This document shows, piece by piece, positions 34,365-43,672 of a stretch of 64,000 nucleotides of DNA (the stretch's first letter is position 1; each line of letters begins with the position of its first letter). The stretch spans positions 1 through 64,000 of the forward strand of contig SVJU01000005.1 of assembly GCA_015068825.1 (NCBI GenBank). The letters run 5' to 3'. The notes beneath the pieces were generated by a model. The model was not told the DNA's origin. It searched no databases and saw only the letters and a list, made by a program, of their open reading frames with translations. Source of the stretch: Oscillospiraceae bacterium (GTDB lineage Bacteria; Bacillota; Clostridia; UMGS1810). The translations under genes and the position numbers were made by a program.

Positions 34365-34965
34365 ATTTTGCAAGATTATATATAATATCTGCACATTTCT
34401 CTGCACCTATTTTTCCACTGTTTAATGTTATATCATAATTTTTTGCAACTCCCCATTCAATACCTGTATAATAATAGTAATGACTGGCTCTTGCTTTATC
34501 TTTTTTACGAATTTCTTTTTCTATATTTTTTTGGTTCATATTATAAAACTTAACTGCTCTTTCTATTTTATCTTCCATATCGCAATGAATAAACACATTT
34601 AAACAATCATCACGCTCTTTTAAGATATAATCTGCGCATCTGCCCACAATTACACACGGGCCTTCATTTGCAATCTGATTAATAATTTTGGTCTGGACAA
34701 CAAAAATTTTATCAGATAACGGCATTAGATTGTTGTTATAACTATTACTTAAATACATTCCGCCCATTGCAACATTAAAAAGAAGACTGCTTGTTATTTT
34801 TTCGCCCGATTCTTCAATAAATTCGTCAGACAATCCGCTTTCTTTCGCCATAAGCAAAATAAGCTCTCTGTCATAAAATTTGTACCCAAGTTTTTCTGCT
34901 GCAAGCTGACCTATATATCTTCCGCCACTTCCAAATTCTCTTCCTATTGTAACAACTTTTTTCAT
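34363..34965 (-). CDS. Cytidylate kinase-like family protein
   Basis: This 200-residue protein begins VVTIGREFGSGGRYIGQLAA, a P-loop of the cytidylate kinase-like family, then LGYKFYDRELI and CVIVGRCADYIL. It lacks the full NMP-binding insert of true Cmk, and many such proteins are annotated as cytidylate kinase-like with unknown substrate. The track adds ten residues; the ATG at 34965 follows AAAGGAGG by 8 bases. It is monocistronic. Function: probable small-molecule kinase, cytosolic. Confidence 0.88.
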   Translation of the reverse strand: MKKVVTIGREFGSGGRYIGQLAAEKLGYKFYDRELILLMAKESGLSDEFIEESGEKITSSLLFNVAMGGMYLSNSYNNNLMPLSDKIFVVQTKIINQIANEGPCVIVGRCADYILKERDDCLNVFIHCDMEDKIERAVKFYNMNQKNIEKEIRKKDKARASHYYYYTGIEWGVAKNYDITLNSGKIGAEKCADIIYNLAK

Positions 34966-35139
34966 ATTTGTAGCCTCCTTTATGTGTCTATACATTAATT
35001 ATATTCTACTATTATCAATTAGTCAACATCATTAAAGATTTTCTACATATAATTAAAATTATGTTTTAAAATTCAAATTTGGTCATTGTTTTTTTAATGC
35101 AAAATCAATAAAAATAATGTCTGTTTTTCAAAATGGGTA

Positions 35140-35168
35140 TTGACTTTTTTATAAAAAATATGTATACT
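35140..35168 (+). promoter_or_regulatory. Promoter of tRNA-Thr
   Basis: TTGACT, 17 bases, TATACT, ending 20 bases before the mature tRNA 5' end. The -35 and -10 boxes each differ from consensus by one base at correct spacing. Confidence 0.85.
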
Positions 35169-35188
35169 ATCAGTTGTGACAATTTTAT

Positions 35189-35264
<76 letters not shown>

Positions 35265-35265
35265 G

Positions 35266-35296
35266 AAAAACGGATACCATGTTGGTGTCTGTTTTT
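35266..35296 (+). terminator. Terminator after tRNA-Thr
   Basis: AACGGATACCA pairs with TGGTGTCTGTT (two G-U pairs) around a 3-base loop, followed by TTTTATTT, two bases past the tRNA CCA. Confidence 0.85.
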
Positions 35297-35352
35297 TATT
35301 TAAAAAATAAATTTACGCACATTAAGCAACCATTATAAATAACTTCAAGCAA

Positions 35353-35392
35353 AAAGATACCACCTCATTTTCTATAAAGAGGTGGTATCTTT
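35353..35392 (-). terminator. Terminator after the large secreted protein
   Basis: On the minus strand AAAGATACCACCTC pairs with GAGGTGGTATCTTT around a 12-base loop, followed by T-rich sequence. It lies just past the stop of the 1369-residue gene. Confidence 0.85.
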
Positions 35393-35402
35393 ATTTATTC
35401 TG

Positions 35403-38400
35403 TTATTTTATAACATACACTTCGCACTTTGGTACAAGCTTTGATATGTCAGACATGAGCATAATTTTATCATTCTTATCAAGATTGAAGTTCATTGTAA
35501 TCATTGGTTTATAAGCTTTTGGTTCATTAACAACTACTGTTACAAGCTCACAATTTGCAAATCCTGTATCGTCATAATCTGCAAAGATAACTGTATATGT
35601 TCCAGTCTCTGGAATAAGGATAGTTGCTGCCTTTGTTAAAGCATCGTAGTTTGAAATAACGAACTCTGTTCCCAGATACATTTCACACACATCGCATAAA
35701 TGGTTGGTATCTTCGTCAATGTGGTCGATATTTTCATCTGTATTGGAGTAAACCTCAGTTTTTCCGTCACAGTGTAAAACCTTATAAACCACATCTTTAC
35801 CAAATACAGGATAATCATCAGTATCTATTTTCTGTCCGAAATCATTACCTAAAAGGTGCGCAACTTCGCCTGACTTAAACTGTGTTTCTGTCTTATATTC
35901 GCCAATAGAGTTAGTATCTTTAACATCTGCCATATAGAAAGCATTTGTTACAGATGACTGTGTTCCATCGGCAAAAGCATTATATGTGGTAAAAACGTTT
36001 GTAAAACTTGAAGATGTTGCCTTTCCAGCAATTCCGCCTTTATGCTCGTTGGTAGTTTCAATAGCTATATCTCCTGCGGTAAATACATTGGCAAGAGTTG
36101 CACCTTCTAACTCACCGCCAATTACACCTGCACTCTCAGAGGTACCCTTTATTGTGGCATTTATAACACCAAGATTCTTTATCACACCACCTGATGTAAT
36201 TCGTCCGAAAAGACCTGCTCCAAAAGTTTCAGATGCATTTACTGTCAGATTTCTAATAACATGACCCTTTCCATCAAACATACCTTTATAAGGCGAATTA
36301 TCTGCTATATAGGCTGTATCATAGCTGTATTTTCCGATTGGTATAAATGTATAACCAGTCATATCAATATCGTTTAATAAAACAGCATTTTTCTCTGTCA
36401 ACCCACCATTTACCATATCAGAAAATGCTTGCAAATCCTTAGGTGTTCTTATAGGATAATCCAAAGAACCGTTCAGACTTATCTCCTTACAATAGTCTGT
36501 TCCGTCTGCATTCGCATCTTTTGCAACAACATATAAAATGAACGGTACATCTTGACCTATCTTAAGTACATTATCAGTAAGAGTTATATCCGAACCAATG
36601 TAAATAGGAACAACATCCCATATAACATCTACAAGCTCTCCTGTTTCTAAGCTTCTGGTTTTTTCAGGAAGAATATATTCTTCGCCTACATAAACACCGT
36701 CTTTAAAAATAGATTCTATTTTCGAAAGCTCAATGAATTTAACCCAGACTGCGTAAAATCCTATGTGTTTTTCAACTGTCATTGTATCGCTCGGATAATA
36801 ACGCTCTCCATCTAAGACACTCTGCCAACCATCAAAAGCATATCCTTCCGGTATATTTTGGGGAGCATCAGGGAATACAAATTCATCGCCCTTATACTTA
36901 GTATACTGCTCTGTGCTATCTATATCATTTCTCGGGTCAATTTGTATTTTATAAAATTCCTTATAAACAAGCTCTACTGTGATATCACGATCTATATAAT
37001 TATTTTCACCAAACTGATATATACCGCCAGACTCTTCTTCCCAGTACTCAGGCTCGTGGTTACTGTAAATATTATTGAAAATATCTCCTGGTAATCTGAA
37101 TGTATATTTTATACCATCAAGTGCCATATCTTCATATGTTTTAGTAAGCTTGGTTCCGTCAGATGCAATATAGGTGTAGACATATTTTATTGTATAGGCT
37201 GTATACCATTTTGCCAAAATATCAGTATTTTTATCTACAAAATATTCCTGACCAGGTAAATATTCTTCGCCATCTATCTCCCAGCATTTAAACGATATTC
37301 CTTCAGGATGAGTAAATGTATTTTCAGCAAGCAAAATATGTGTTGCCTCAGTATATTTTTCTGTGATTGTTTTTCCTGTGCCACCGTTTGGAAGATATGT
37401 AACTTTATATCCTTCATTCCATACCGCATAAATTTCTGTAGGTTCGGTAATCTTAATCTGTTTTCCAACAGGATATTCCTTTCCATTTATCTGCCATGCC
37501 TTGAATGTTTTATTCGCCGGAGCAGTAAAGGTATTTTCTGGAAGTGTTATATTTTTTTCACTATCAGCAAAAATCACTATATCATCGCCTATACCGCCGT
37601 TTGCCTTATATGTTATAGCAACTCCGTCCTTCCATATTGCATTAACCTGGGTATCTGTATACAGAGTAACAGTTTGACCGGCAGAATACAAATCTTCTCC
37701 TATTTGCCAGACATCAAATACCTTTCCGTAAGGTGGTGTAAATACACAATCAGGCAGAATAAATGGTGCTGATGAAGTTGATGGAAGTGCATCCATATTT
37801 CCCGATCCGCCATTTGCATCAAAGGAAACTGAAATAATCTCTGATGGCTTCCACGAAGCCAAAAAATGCATATCCCTTTGCGGAATTATAACCTGACCTA
37901 CCTGATAAAGCATATTATCAGAAACATCTTTCCAACATTCAAACACCGATCCAAGTTCAGGAACAAGTGTACAATCAGGCATTGTATACTCTTCTCCATT
38001 TCTGACCTTTACCACAAGGTCTAACTCCTGGAATGTAAGAAAACAATTAAAATCTATATAGTATACCTGCCCACTTGAAATTATGTTCTCAGCATTACCA
38101 CCCGGAACAAGGGAGACGATTACTCTGTCTTTTACTCCGAGGTCATCTGGTAAAATAGAAAGATTTTCCAATACATATATGGTAGATTCATTAGATTCAA
38201 TGTTACTAATGTTAATATTATTATTGTAATCACTACCCGTATATAAAATGTGGGCAAACGATGGAAAACCGAGAAGATTACCGCCTTTTACTGTAAGCTT
38301 TCCGTCTGCCACCAAAATGACTGATTCAGAACCCGAATGTAAAAATCCGCCACTGATAGTTATATTTGATGCCGAAGTTAATTCACGGATAATTCCGGCA

Positions 38401-39512
38401 CCTTGTGTTTCAAAATAACCACCTGCTATTTCAAAAACAGAATTCTCCACTCGGAACATATATTTATCTGTATTTGCAGTTGCTGTTACCCCTGTATTAC
38501 CTTCAGAATTAACAATTTTAACATCAGCATATTGAAGAACAAACGGTTCTTCTGCAGACGAGGTAATATTAAACCCCGAAAGGTCAATCTGATATTTTCC
38601 ATCCACAATTGTTATTGTTTCTTCTAAGCTTAATTCTTTAATAAGTTTGATATAAATAGTTTCACCTGCATATAAAGCGAGTGCTTCCCGAAGCATTGTA
38701 TATCCTTCAATACGATTTTCCGAATATCCCCAACTAACCTGTGCATTCTCATCAGGAAGTATTATTTCAGGAGGAATTTCTTCAGAACCGCCACCGGGTG
38801 TTTCTTTAAAGCTCCATTCACCCGATGCCCCACCCGACATACCAGAATCGAGAGTATAATGATTAAATTGTGATGAAGGTTTTGATACAGTAACACTTCT
38901 TAATGTAGTCTGATCAGGTGATGTTGCTGTTGCTCTTAAAGTGCAAAATACATATCGAGTTGCATCAGATCTGTTCAAAACTGCATAGGAGCCGTCACCA
39001 ACTGCTGTCATTTCCACATATGTATTCTGATTGTTCGCACCAGAAAAGCACACCGAAAAACGATTAGATGTCATAAGCCAGTCTTCGTTCGGAGTAAAAT
39101 ACAAAACATTTCCATCTGACAAAATCTGTGTCAGATAGTCGCACCACTTAACCAATTGCGGATCATCCGAAAATGAAGCGCAGTTCATATTGGAATCTTG
39201 ATATTCGCACATGGCACTCCACAGCATACTACCATCGGCACTCATAAGGTTGAACTCCAATGTTGTAACATTGGAGTTAACAACTGCAGAAAAATATTCA
39301 CTGCTATTTTTTGTCATTGCAATACTATTTGTGCCGTTATTGCTATGGTAAGTAAGGTAAAAATACGAATCCGGCGTACTGTCAGCCGTCATAAGTGTGA
39401 TTTCATTAGGCTTTAAATAAATAGTAGAAGCATACACCTCTGCCGATACTGACACGGGCAGTATTGATATAAGCATTGCCAATGTAAGTGCTATACAAAT
39501 AAATCTTTTCAT
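35403..39512 (-). CDS. Large secreted surface protein with InlB-type repeats
   Basis: The 1369-residue protein starts with a clear signal peptide (KRFICIALTLAMLISILPVSVSAEV). Residues about 30-230 form an unrecognised beta-rich domain with QxNYxL-like strands, followed by a right-handed beta-like region. From about 560 are tandem InlB B-type (Flg_new) repeats, each with a [FY]-x-x-NGG-x-G core: SFDANGGSGNMDALP, TYKANGGIGDDIVIF, TYLPNGGTGKTITEK, with WQ[IN]G and AxW ends. Two diverged copies follow. Near 1050-1160 is a GLUG-like segment (MFDGKGHVIRNLTV, AGLFGRI, SAGVIGGELEG). No LPXTG or S-layer domain is visible, so anchoring is unclear. It is probably an adhesin or extracellular matrix protein. 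It lies near a TetR gene. Confidence 0.88.
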   Translation of the reverse strand: MKRFICIALTLAMLISILPVSVSAEVYASTIYLKPNEITLMTADSTPDSYFYLTYHSNNGTNSIAMTKNSSEYFSAVVNSNVTTLEFNLMSADGSMLWSAMCEYQDSNMNCASFSDDPQLVKWCDYLTQILSDGNVLYFTPNEDWLMTSNRFSVCFSGANNQNTYVEMTAVGDGSYAVLNRSDATRYVFCTLRATATSPDQTTLRSVTVSKPSSQFNHYTLDSGMSGGASGEWSFKETPGGGSEEIPPEIILPDENAQVSWGYSENRIEGYTMLREALALYAGETIYIKLIKELSLEETITIVDGKYQIDLSGFNITSSAEEPFVLQYADVKIVNSEGNTGVTATANTDKYMFRVENSVFEIAGGYFETQGAGIIRELTSASNITISGGFLHSGSESVILVADGKLTVKGGNLLGFPSFAHILYTGSDYNNNINISNIESNESTIYVLENLSILPDDLGVKDRVIVSLVPGGNAENIISSGQVYYIDFNCFLTFQELDLVVKVRNGEEYTMPDCTLVPELGSVFECWKDVSDNMLYQVGQVIIPQRDMHFLASWKPSEIISVSFDANGGSGNMDALPSTSSAPFILPDCVFTPPYGKVFDVWQIGEDLYSAGQTVTLYTDTQVNAIWKDGVAITYKANGGIGDDIVIFADSEKNITLPENTFTAPANKTFKAWQINGKEYPVGKQIKITEPTEIYAVWNEGYKVTYLPNGGTGKTITEKYTEATHILLAENTFTHPEGISFKCWEIDGEEYLPGQEYFVDKNTDILAKWYTAYTIKYVYTYIASDGTKLTKTYEDMALDGIKYTFRLPGDIFNNIYSNHEPEYWEEESGGIYQFGENNYIDRDITVELVYKEFYKIQIDPRNDIDSTEQYTKYKGDEFVFPDAPQNIPEGYAFDGWQSVLDGERYYPSDTMTVEKHIGFYAVWVKFIELSKIESIFKDGVYVGEEYILPEKTRSLETGELVDVIWDVVPIYIGSDITLTDNVLKIGQDVPFILYVVAKDANADGTDYCKEISLNGSLDYPIRTPKDLQAFSDMVNGGLTEKNAVLLNDIDMTGYTFIPIGKYSYDTAYIADNSPYKGMFDGKGHVIRNLTVNASETFGAGLFGRITSGGVIKNLGVINATIKGTSESAGVIGGELEGATLANVFTAGDIAIETTNEHKGGIAGKATSSSFTNVFTTYNAFADGTQSSVTNAFYMADVKDTNSIGEYKTETQFKSGEVAHLLGNDFGQKIDTDDYPVFGKDVVYKVLHCDGKTEVYSNTDENIDHIDEDTNHLCDVCEMYLGTEFVISNYDALTKAATILIPETGTYTVIFADYDDTGFANCELVTVVVNEPKAYKPMITMNFNLDKNDKIMLMSDISKLVPKCEVYVIK

Positions 39513-39547
39513 ATAATACCTCCTTCTTTATATGCTATCATTTTTGT

Positions 39548-40240
39548 TTATATATCATTATCAAGTCGCTTAACAAACTTGAGAAACATTTCTTTTGCAA
39601 TCTTCTCATTATCAAGCGCAAGAACCTTTTCAATCGTCTTCTTTCGCTCAGACTCAGAAATATCATAGGCTTTCATCATTGTATCAAGTGTAAGCCTTAT
39701 TTTATCCTCTAATGTGAAATATCTGTCGCAAGGTGATGATAATGCTGCAAGCTCAATTCCGCTTGTTATATTTTCTAATTTGTGATAATCTGCTTCGTGA
39801 AGATTTGGTGTTTTATCACCAAGCAGTTGATAATTTTTCCTTATTGCCCAATCCTTTATATATGCATATGTCGGTGGATGATTATACGCCGAGTGATATA
39901 AATCCCATGCCTTTTTATCAATTTCACATAGTGTAAGCTGAATAGCAATTTCCTTTGCATAAGAAAAAAGATTATCTCCTGTTTCTTTTACCGCATTCTC
40001 TAAAACATCCAGATGATAATCCATAAGCTCCTCAATGAGAATACGGAGCATATCCTCTTTTGCTCTGTAATGATATGTTACAGTCCCCAGGCCGAAACCG
40101 GATTCTTTTGCTATCTGCCTGTGTGTTGTCATTGAAAACCCCTGATTCAAAAAAAGCCTTGTTGCAGTTGAAATGATTTTAATTTCTGTTTCTGACAACG
40201 GAGTAAGTTTGTTATGTCGCTCAATAATGCTATTAATCAC
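39548..40240 (-). CDS. TetR/AcrR-family transcriptional regulator
   Basis: The 230-residue protein has the TetR DNA-binding domain at residues 15-70: TEIKIISTATRLFLNQGFSMTTHRQIAKESGF then LGTVTYHYRAKEDML, followed by a helical ligand domain. The start is GTG after AAGGGTGA. A perfect consensus promoter lies upstream with GAACATGTAC between it and the coding start, a possible operator. The large surface-protein gene follows 35 bases after the stop, so it may be co-transcribed and controlled by this regulator; the effector is unknown. Confidence 0.9.
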   Translation of the reverse strand: MINSIIERHNKLTPLSETEIKIISTATRLFLNQGFSMTTHRQIAKESGFGLGTVTYHYRAKEDMLRILIEELMDYHLDVLENAVKETGDNLFSYAKEIAIQLTLCEIDKKAWDLYHSAYNHPPTYAYIKDWAIRKNYQLLGDKTPNLHEADYHKLENITSGIELAALSSPCDRYFTLEDKIRLTLDTMMKAYDISESERKKTIEKVLALDNEKIAKEMFLKFVKRLDNDI

Positions 40241-40279
40241 AATTTATCACCCTTTTAATATTTGTTTCGTACATGTTCT

Positions 40280-40308
40280 ATTATAAAGCAATTTTTATAT
40301 ATTGTCAA
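40280..40308 (-). promoter_or_regulatory. Consensus promoter of the TetR gene
   Basis: On the minus strand TTGACA, 17 bases, TATAAT, a perfect sigma-A promoter. Just downstream GAACATGTAC contains the palindrome ACATGT and could be a repressor site overlapping the start point; this operator role is a guess. The remaining 40309-40505 gap is AT-rich with no further feature. Confidence 0.85.
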
Positions 40309-40505
40309 TGCTTTTTTATAAATTTGTTATTTTACACTGCATAGTGCATAAAAAGTTATTTTAAAATCTGTACTAAGTGAAACATTAATTGCCACACATA
40401 TTTTTTCAAAATGGACTTATTCTTGATTTTGTTTTGTCTTTTATTATTAAATTTGTTTTTTTAGGGAATAATTATTGTATTAATAAAAAGAAAGGAAACT
40501 ATTTT

Positions 40506-40940
40506 ATGGTGGAACAAGATACAATAAAACTTCTTAAAGAATGTGATGCAGGAGTGAAAATGGGGATATCATCAATAGATGATGTTTTGGATAATACAGG
40601 TGATGAAACTTTTAAAAGTATTCTTTCCAAGTGCAAAGGAGAACACCAAAAACTCGATAAAGAAATACAATCACTTCTTGATAAATACAATGATGATGGA
40701 AAAGAACCTAACCCAATGGCAAAAGGAATGTCATGGATTAAAACAAATGTTATGCTTTCAATGAACGATTCAGACAATACAATTGCAGATTTAATGACAG
40801 ATGGATGTAATATGGGTGTTAAATCGCTAAATAAGTATTTAAACAAATATAAAGCCGCCGATGAAGTGTCAAAAGACATAACTAAAAGACTTATTAATCT
40901 TGAAGAAAAACTTGCAGTGGATATAAGATGCTATCTTTAA
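40506..40940 (+). CDS. Small helical protein, possibly ferritin-like four-helix bundle
   Basis: The track's ORF begins 39 codons early; the ATG at 40506 follows AGAAAGGAAA and gives 144 residues. The protein is helical and charged (LLKECDAGVKMGISSIDDVL, CKGEHQKLDKEIQSLLDKY, ADLMTDGCNMGVKSLNKYL), with heptad-like spacing suggesting four helices, in the manner of ferritin-like DUF2383-type proteins. EHQKLDKEI recalls a bundle helix, but no di-iron E-x-x-H pair is complete. I do not assign a function. It has a downstream terminator and is monocistronic. Confidence 0.7.
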   Translation: MVEQDTIKLLKECDAGVKMGISSIDDVLDNTGDETFKSILSKCKGEHQKLDKEIQSLLDKYNDDGKEPNPMAKGMSWIKTNVMLSMNDSDNTIADLMTDGCNMGVKSLNKYLNKYKAADEVSKDITKRLINLEEKLAVDIRCYL

Positions 40941-41014
40941 AATAAGAACCCGACCCGATAACGCAATCAAAGATTTCGGTCGGGTACCCCTTAAGCCTTG
41001 TTGTATTCCACAAT

Positions 41015-41045
41015 AAAAAAACGGATGTTTAAACATCCGTTTTTT
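41015..41045. terminator. Bidirectional terminator upstream of pgcA end
   Basis: AAAAAACGGATGTTT and AAACATCCGTTTTTT form a perfect 15-bp palindrome with A/T tails, between the converging small helical gene and pgcA. A second hairpin at 40948-40985 (ACCCGACC with GGTCGGGT) lacks a T-tract. Confidence 0.88.
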
Positions 41046-41047
41046 AT

Positions 41048-42775
41048 TTACTCAATCATTTTTGAAACTGCATCTTTTAATGCATCTAATTTATCGTCAG
41101 CCTCTTTTTCTTCTTTTCCTACTGTTCCAAAATAGAATTTGATTTTTGGCTCTGTACCCGAAGGACGGGCTGCAAACCACGAATTATCGTCAAGGAAGAA
41201 TTTTAAAACATTTGATGAAGGAAGGTTTGAAGGCTCTTCTTTGCCGCTTTCCACATCTAAGATTGTTCCTTTTAAAACATCAAGGATTCTTTCAACTTTA
41301 TGTCCAGCAACTTCTTTTGGAGGATTTTCTCTTATTTCCTTCATAATGGCTTTAATCTTTTCAGCTCCGTCAAGACCTTTTAAAACTACATTATAAAGCG
41401 CATCCTTATAATATCCGTATTCTTCGTAAAGAGATATTAAACCTTCGTAAAGGGTTTTTCCGTTTTTCTTGTAGTCGGCTGCCATCTGTGCAATAAGCAT
41501 TGTAGCAACAACCGCATCTTTATCTCTTGCATAAGTTCCCGCAAGATATCCATAGCTTTCTTCAAACCCAAAAAGATACTCATTAGAACCCGTTTGTTCA
41601 AACTCTTTAATCTTTTCGCCAATAAACTTAAAGCCTGTTAAAACATCAAAAACAGTTGTATTATAAGCATTGGCAATTGGATAAAGCATTGCCGTAGTAA
41701 CAATTGTTTTTATAATCGCACCGTTTTCAGGAAGATTGTTATTTAACTTTCTGTTTCTTAAAATAAATTCGCAAAGAAGCATACCTGTCTGGTTACCAGA
41801 AAGTGTAACATACTCACCTTTATTGTCTTTAACAACAATACCCACTCTGTCGCTGTCAGGGTCGGTTGCTATTATAACATCGGCATCAACTTCTTTTGCA
41901 AGATTGATTGCAAGATAAAAGCCTTCTTTTTCTTCAGGATTTGGTGATTTTACTGTTGAAAAATCAGGATCCGGCTCCTCCTGCTCTTTTACGATATATA
42001 CATTTTTCACACCAATCATATCAAGAATTCTTCTTACAGGCTTATTACCTGCGCCGTGAAACGGTGTATAAACAACCTTAAAATCATCACCAAGTGATTT
42101 TATGGCCTCTTCGTTAATTGACTGTTTTTTAACTTCAGCAAGATAAGCTTTATCTACTTCTTCACCGATTACTTCAATAAGCCCACTTTCTAAAGCCTTT
42201 TCATAATCCATTGTTAAAACATCGTCAAAAATATCAAGCTTATCTATAATTCCTATTACATAATCACTCGATTCAGGCGGAAGCTGACCGCCATCCTCAC
42301 CGTATGCCTTGTATCCATTATACTCCTTTGGATTGTGGCTTGCTGTAACAACAATACCTGCAGCAGCTTTTTTGTATCTTACCGCAAAAGAAAGCTCTGG
42401 TGTTGGTCGCAGTTCATCAAAAAGATATGCTTTAATTCCGTTAGCTGCAAGTGTAAGTGCACTCTCTTTTGCAAATTCAGATGATTTGTGACGGGAGTCA
42501 TACGCAATTACAACACCTTTGTTTTTATATTCTTCACCTTTATTTTTAATATCCTCACAAAGGCCCTGTGTAGCCTTTTTTACTGTATAAATATTCATTC
42601 GGTTATCGCCTGCGCCAATAATACCTCTAAGACCGCCTGTACCGAATTCCAAATCTTTAATAAATCTTTCTTTTATTTCATTTTCATTATCTTTAATGCT
42701 TAAAAGCTCTTTTTTTGTTGCCTCATCAACCTTGTCGCTGTCAAGCCATTTTTTGTATCTTTCCATATAGTCCAT
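41048..42775 (-). CDS. pgcA: Phospho-sugar mutase (phosphoglucomutase type)
   Basis: The 575-residue alpha-D-phosphohexomutase interconverts glucose-1- and glucose-6-phosphate, linking glycolysis to envelope sugar nucleotides. The active-site serine loop is IVVTASHNPKEYNGYKAY near residue 144. The metal site IIATDPDSDRVGIV lies near 300, the sugar-binding GFEESYGYLAG near 408, and the phosphate-binding RPSGTEPKIKFYFG in the C-terminal domain. Length fits B. subtilis PgcA-like enzymes. The start follows AAGGGGG. Phosphomannomutase side activity is possible. Confidence 0.94.
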   Translation of the reverse strand: MDYMERYKKWLDSDKVDEATKKELLSIKDNENEIKERFIKDLEFGTGGLRGIIGAGDNRMNIYTVKKATQGLCEDIKNKGEEYKNKGVVIAYDSRHKSSEFAKESALTLAANGIKAYLFDELRPTPELSFAVRYKKAAAGIVVTASHNPKEYNGYKAYGEDGGQLPPESSDYVIGIIDKLDIFDDVLTMDYEKALESGLIEVIGEEVDKAYLAEVKKQSINEEAIKSLGDDFKVVYTPFHGAGNKPVRRILDMIGVKNVYIVKEQEEPDPDFSTVKSPNPEEKEGFYLAINLAKEVDADVIIATDPDSDRVGIVVKDNKGEYVTLSGNQTGMLLCEFILRNRKLNNNLPENGAIIKTIVTTAMLYPIANAYNTTVFDVLTGFKFIGEKIKEFEQTGSNEYLFGFEESYGYLAGTYARDKDAVVATMLIAQMAADYKKNGKTLYEGLISLYEEYGYYKDALYNVVLKGLDGAEKIKAIMKEIRENPPKEVAGHKVERILDVLKGTILDVESGKEEPSNLPSSNVLKFFLDDNSWFAARPSGTEPKIKFYFGTVGKEEKEADDKLDALKDAVSKMIE

Positions 42776-42834
42776 TAAAAAGCCCCCTTATATCAAGTAA
42801 TAAAATAATAACACGATTATCTTTTTTTGTCAAT

Positions 42835-43545
42835 TTATTCGTCACTTTTTGACATTCTTTTTTCTTCAATAAGCTGATACAATTTTTCGGTTGCATCACA
42901 AAGTCCGCCGATTTCGTTTATAAGCCCGCATTCAACTGCATCTTTACCAAATAAAACCGTTCCTATATCATTTGCAAGATCATCGGTATTTAAAAGCATA
43001 TCCATAAAATCCTGTTTTTCAAGTGAAGAATTTCTTACAACAAAATCGGTTATCCTCTCCTGAATTTTCCATAAATATTCAAAGGTTTGCGGAACACCTA
43101 TAATAAGTCCGTTTGTCCTTATCGGGTGCACTGTCATTGTTGCAGAGCGTGCTATAAAAGAATAATCCGATGATACTGCAAGTGGCACACCTATGCTGTG
43201 CCCACCGCCAAGAACAAGTGATACTGTTGGTTTTTTCATAGTTGAAATCATCTCTGCAATGGCAAGTCCTGCTTCAACATCACCACCTACCGTATTTAAA
43301 AGAATAAGCATACCGTCAATTTCGTCATTTTCTTCTACATTTACAAGCTGAGGAAGTATATGCTCGTATTTCGTACTTTTGTTTTGCGGTGGCAAAAGCA
43401 TATGCCCTTCAATCTGACCTATTATTGTAAGACAATGTATGCAGCCTCTTTTTGTTTTTATAACAGATGAGCCAAAGTCTTTTATTTCTTCTGCTTTTTC
43501 GTTAGTATTATTCTGATTTTGATTTTCGTCATTCGAATTTTTCAT
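42835..43545 (-). CDS. ClpP-like serine protease, TepA family
   Basis: The 236-residue protein has an Asn/Glu-rich N-terminus and then a Clp-type crotonase-fold protease: [23 protein letters not shown] near residue 80, catalytic Ser in [15 protein letters not shown], and catalytic His in [12 protein letters not shown]. The pattern matches the TepA/YlzJ-neighbour 'ClpP-like' family of Firmicutes; B. subtilis TepA was linked to protein export and spore-associated signalling. It does not carry Clp-ATPase docking features that I can judge. It lies upstream of pgcA with its own ribosome site (AGAGGA). Confidence 0.85.
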   Translation of the reverse strand: MKNSNDENQNQNNTNEKAEEIKDFGSSVIKTKRGCIHCLTIIGQIEGHMLLPPQNKSTKYEHILPQLVNVEENDEIDGMLILLNTVGGDVEAGLAIAEMISTMKKPTVSLVLGGGHSIGVPLAVSSDYSFIARSATMTVHPIRTNGLIIGVPQTFEYLWKIQERITDFVVRNSSLEKQDFMDMLLNTDDLANDIGTVLFGKDAVECGLINEIGGLCDATEKLYQLIEEKRMSKSDE

Positions 43546-43605
43546 AATATTATTCCTCTTTTTGTTATTTTTATATTATTGTTTGCATTTTTAGTAAAAT
43601 TATCA

Positions 43606-43634
43606 TTGCAATATAAAAATAAATTTGATATAAT
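43606..43634 (+). promoter_or_regulatory. Promoter of metA
   Basis: TTGCAA, 17 bases, TATAAT, 38 bases before the start. The leader is too short for a SAM riboswitch or T-box, so control is probably by a protein or absent. Confidence 0.7.
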
Positions 43635-43672
43635 TTTTGTGTATGTAATTAAACAAAAAAGAGGTGGATATT

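Noticed and set aside
40948-40985. Second terminator after the small helical gene
   Set aside because: The stem is good but followed by ACCCC and not a T-tract; the hairpin at 41015 is the likely terminator.
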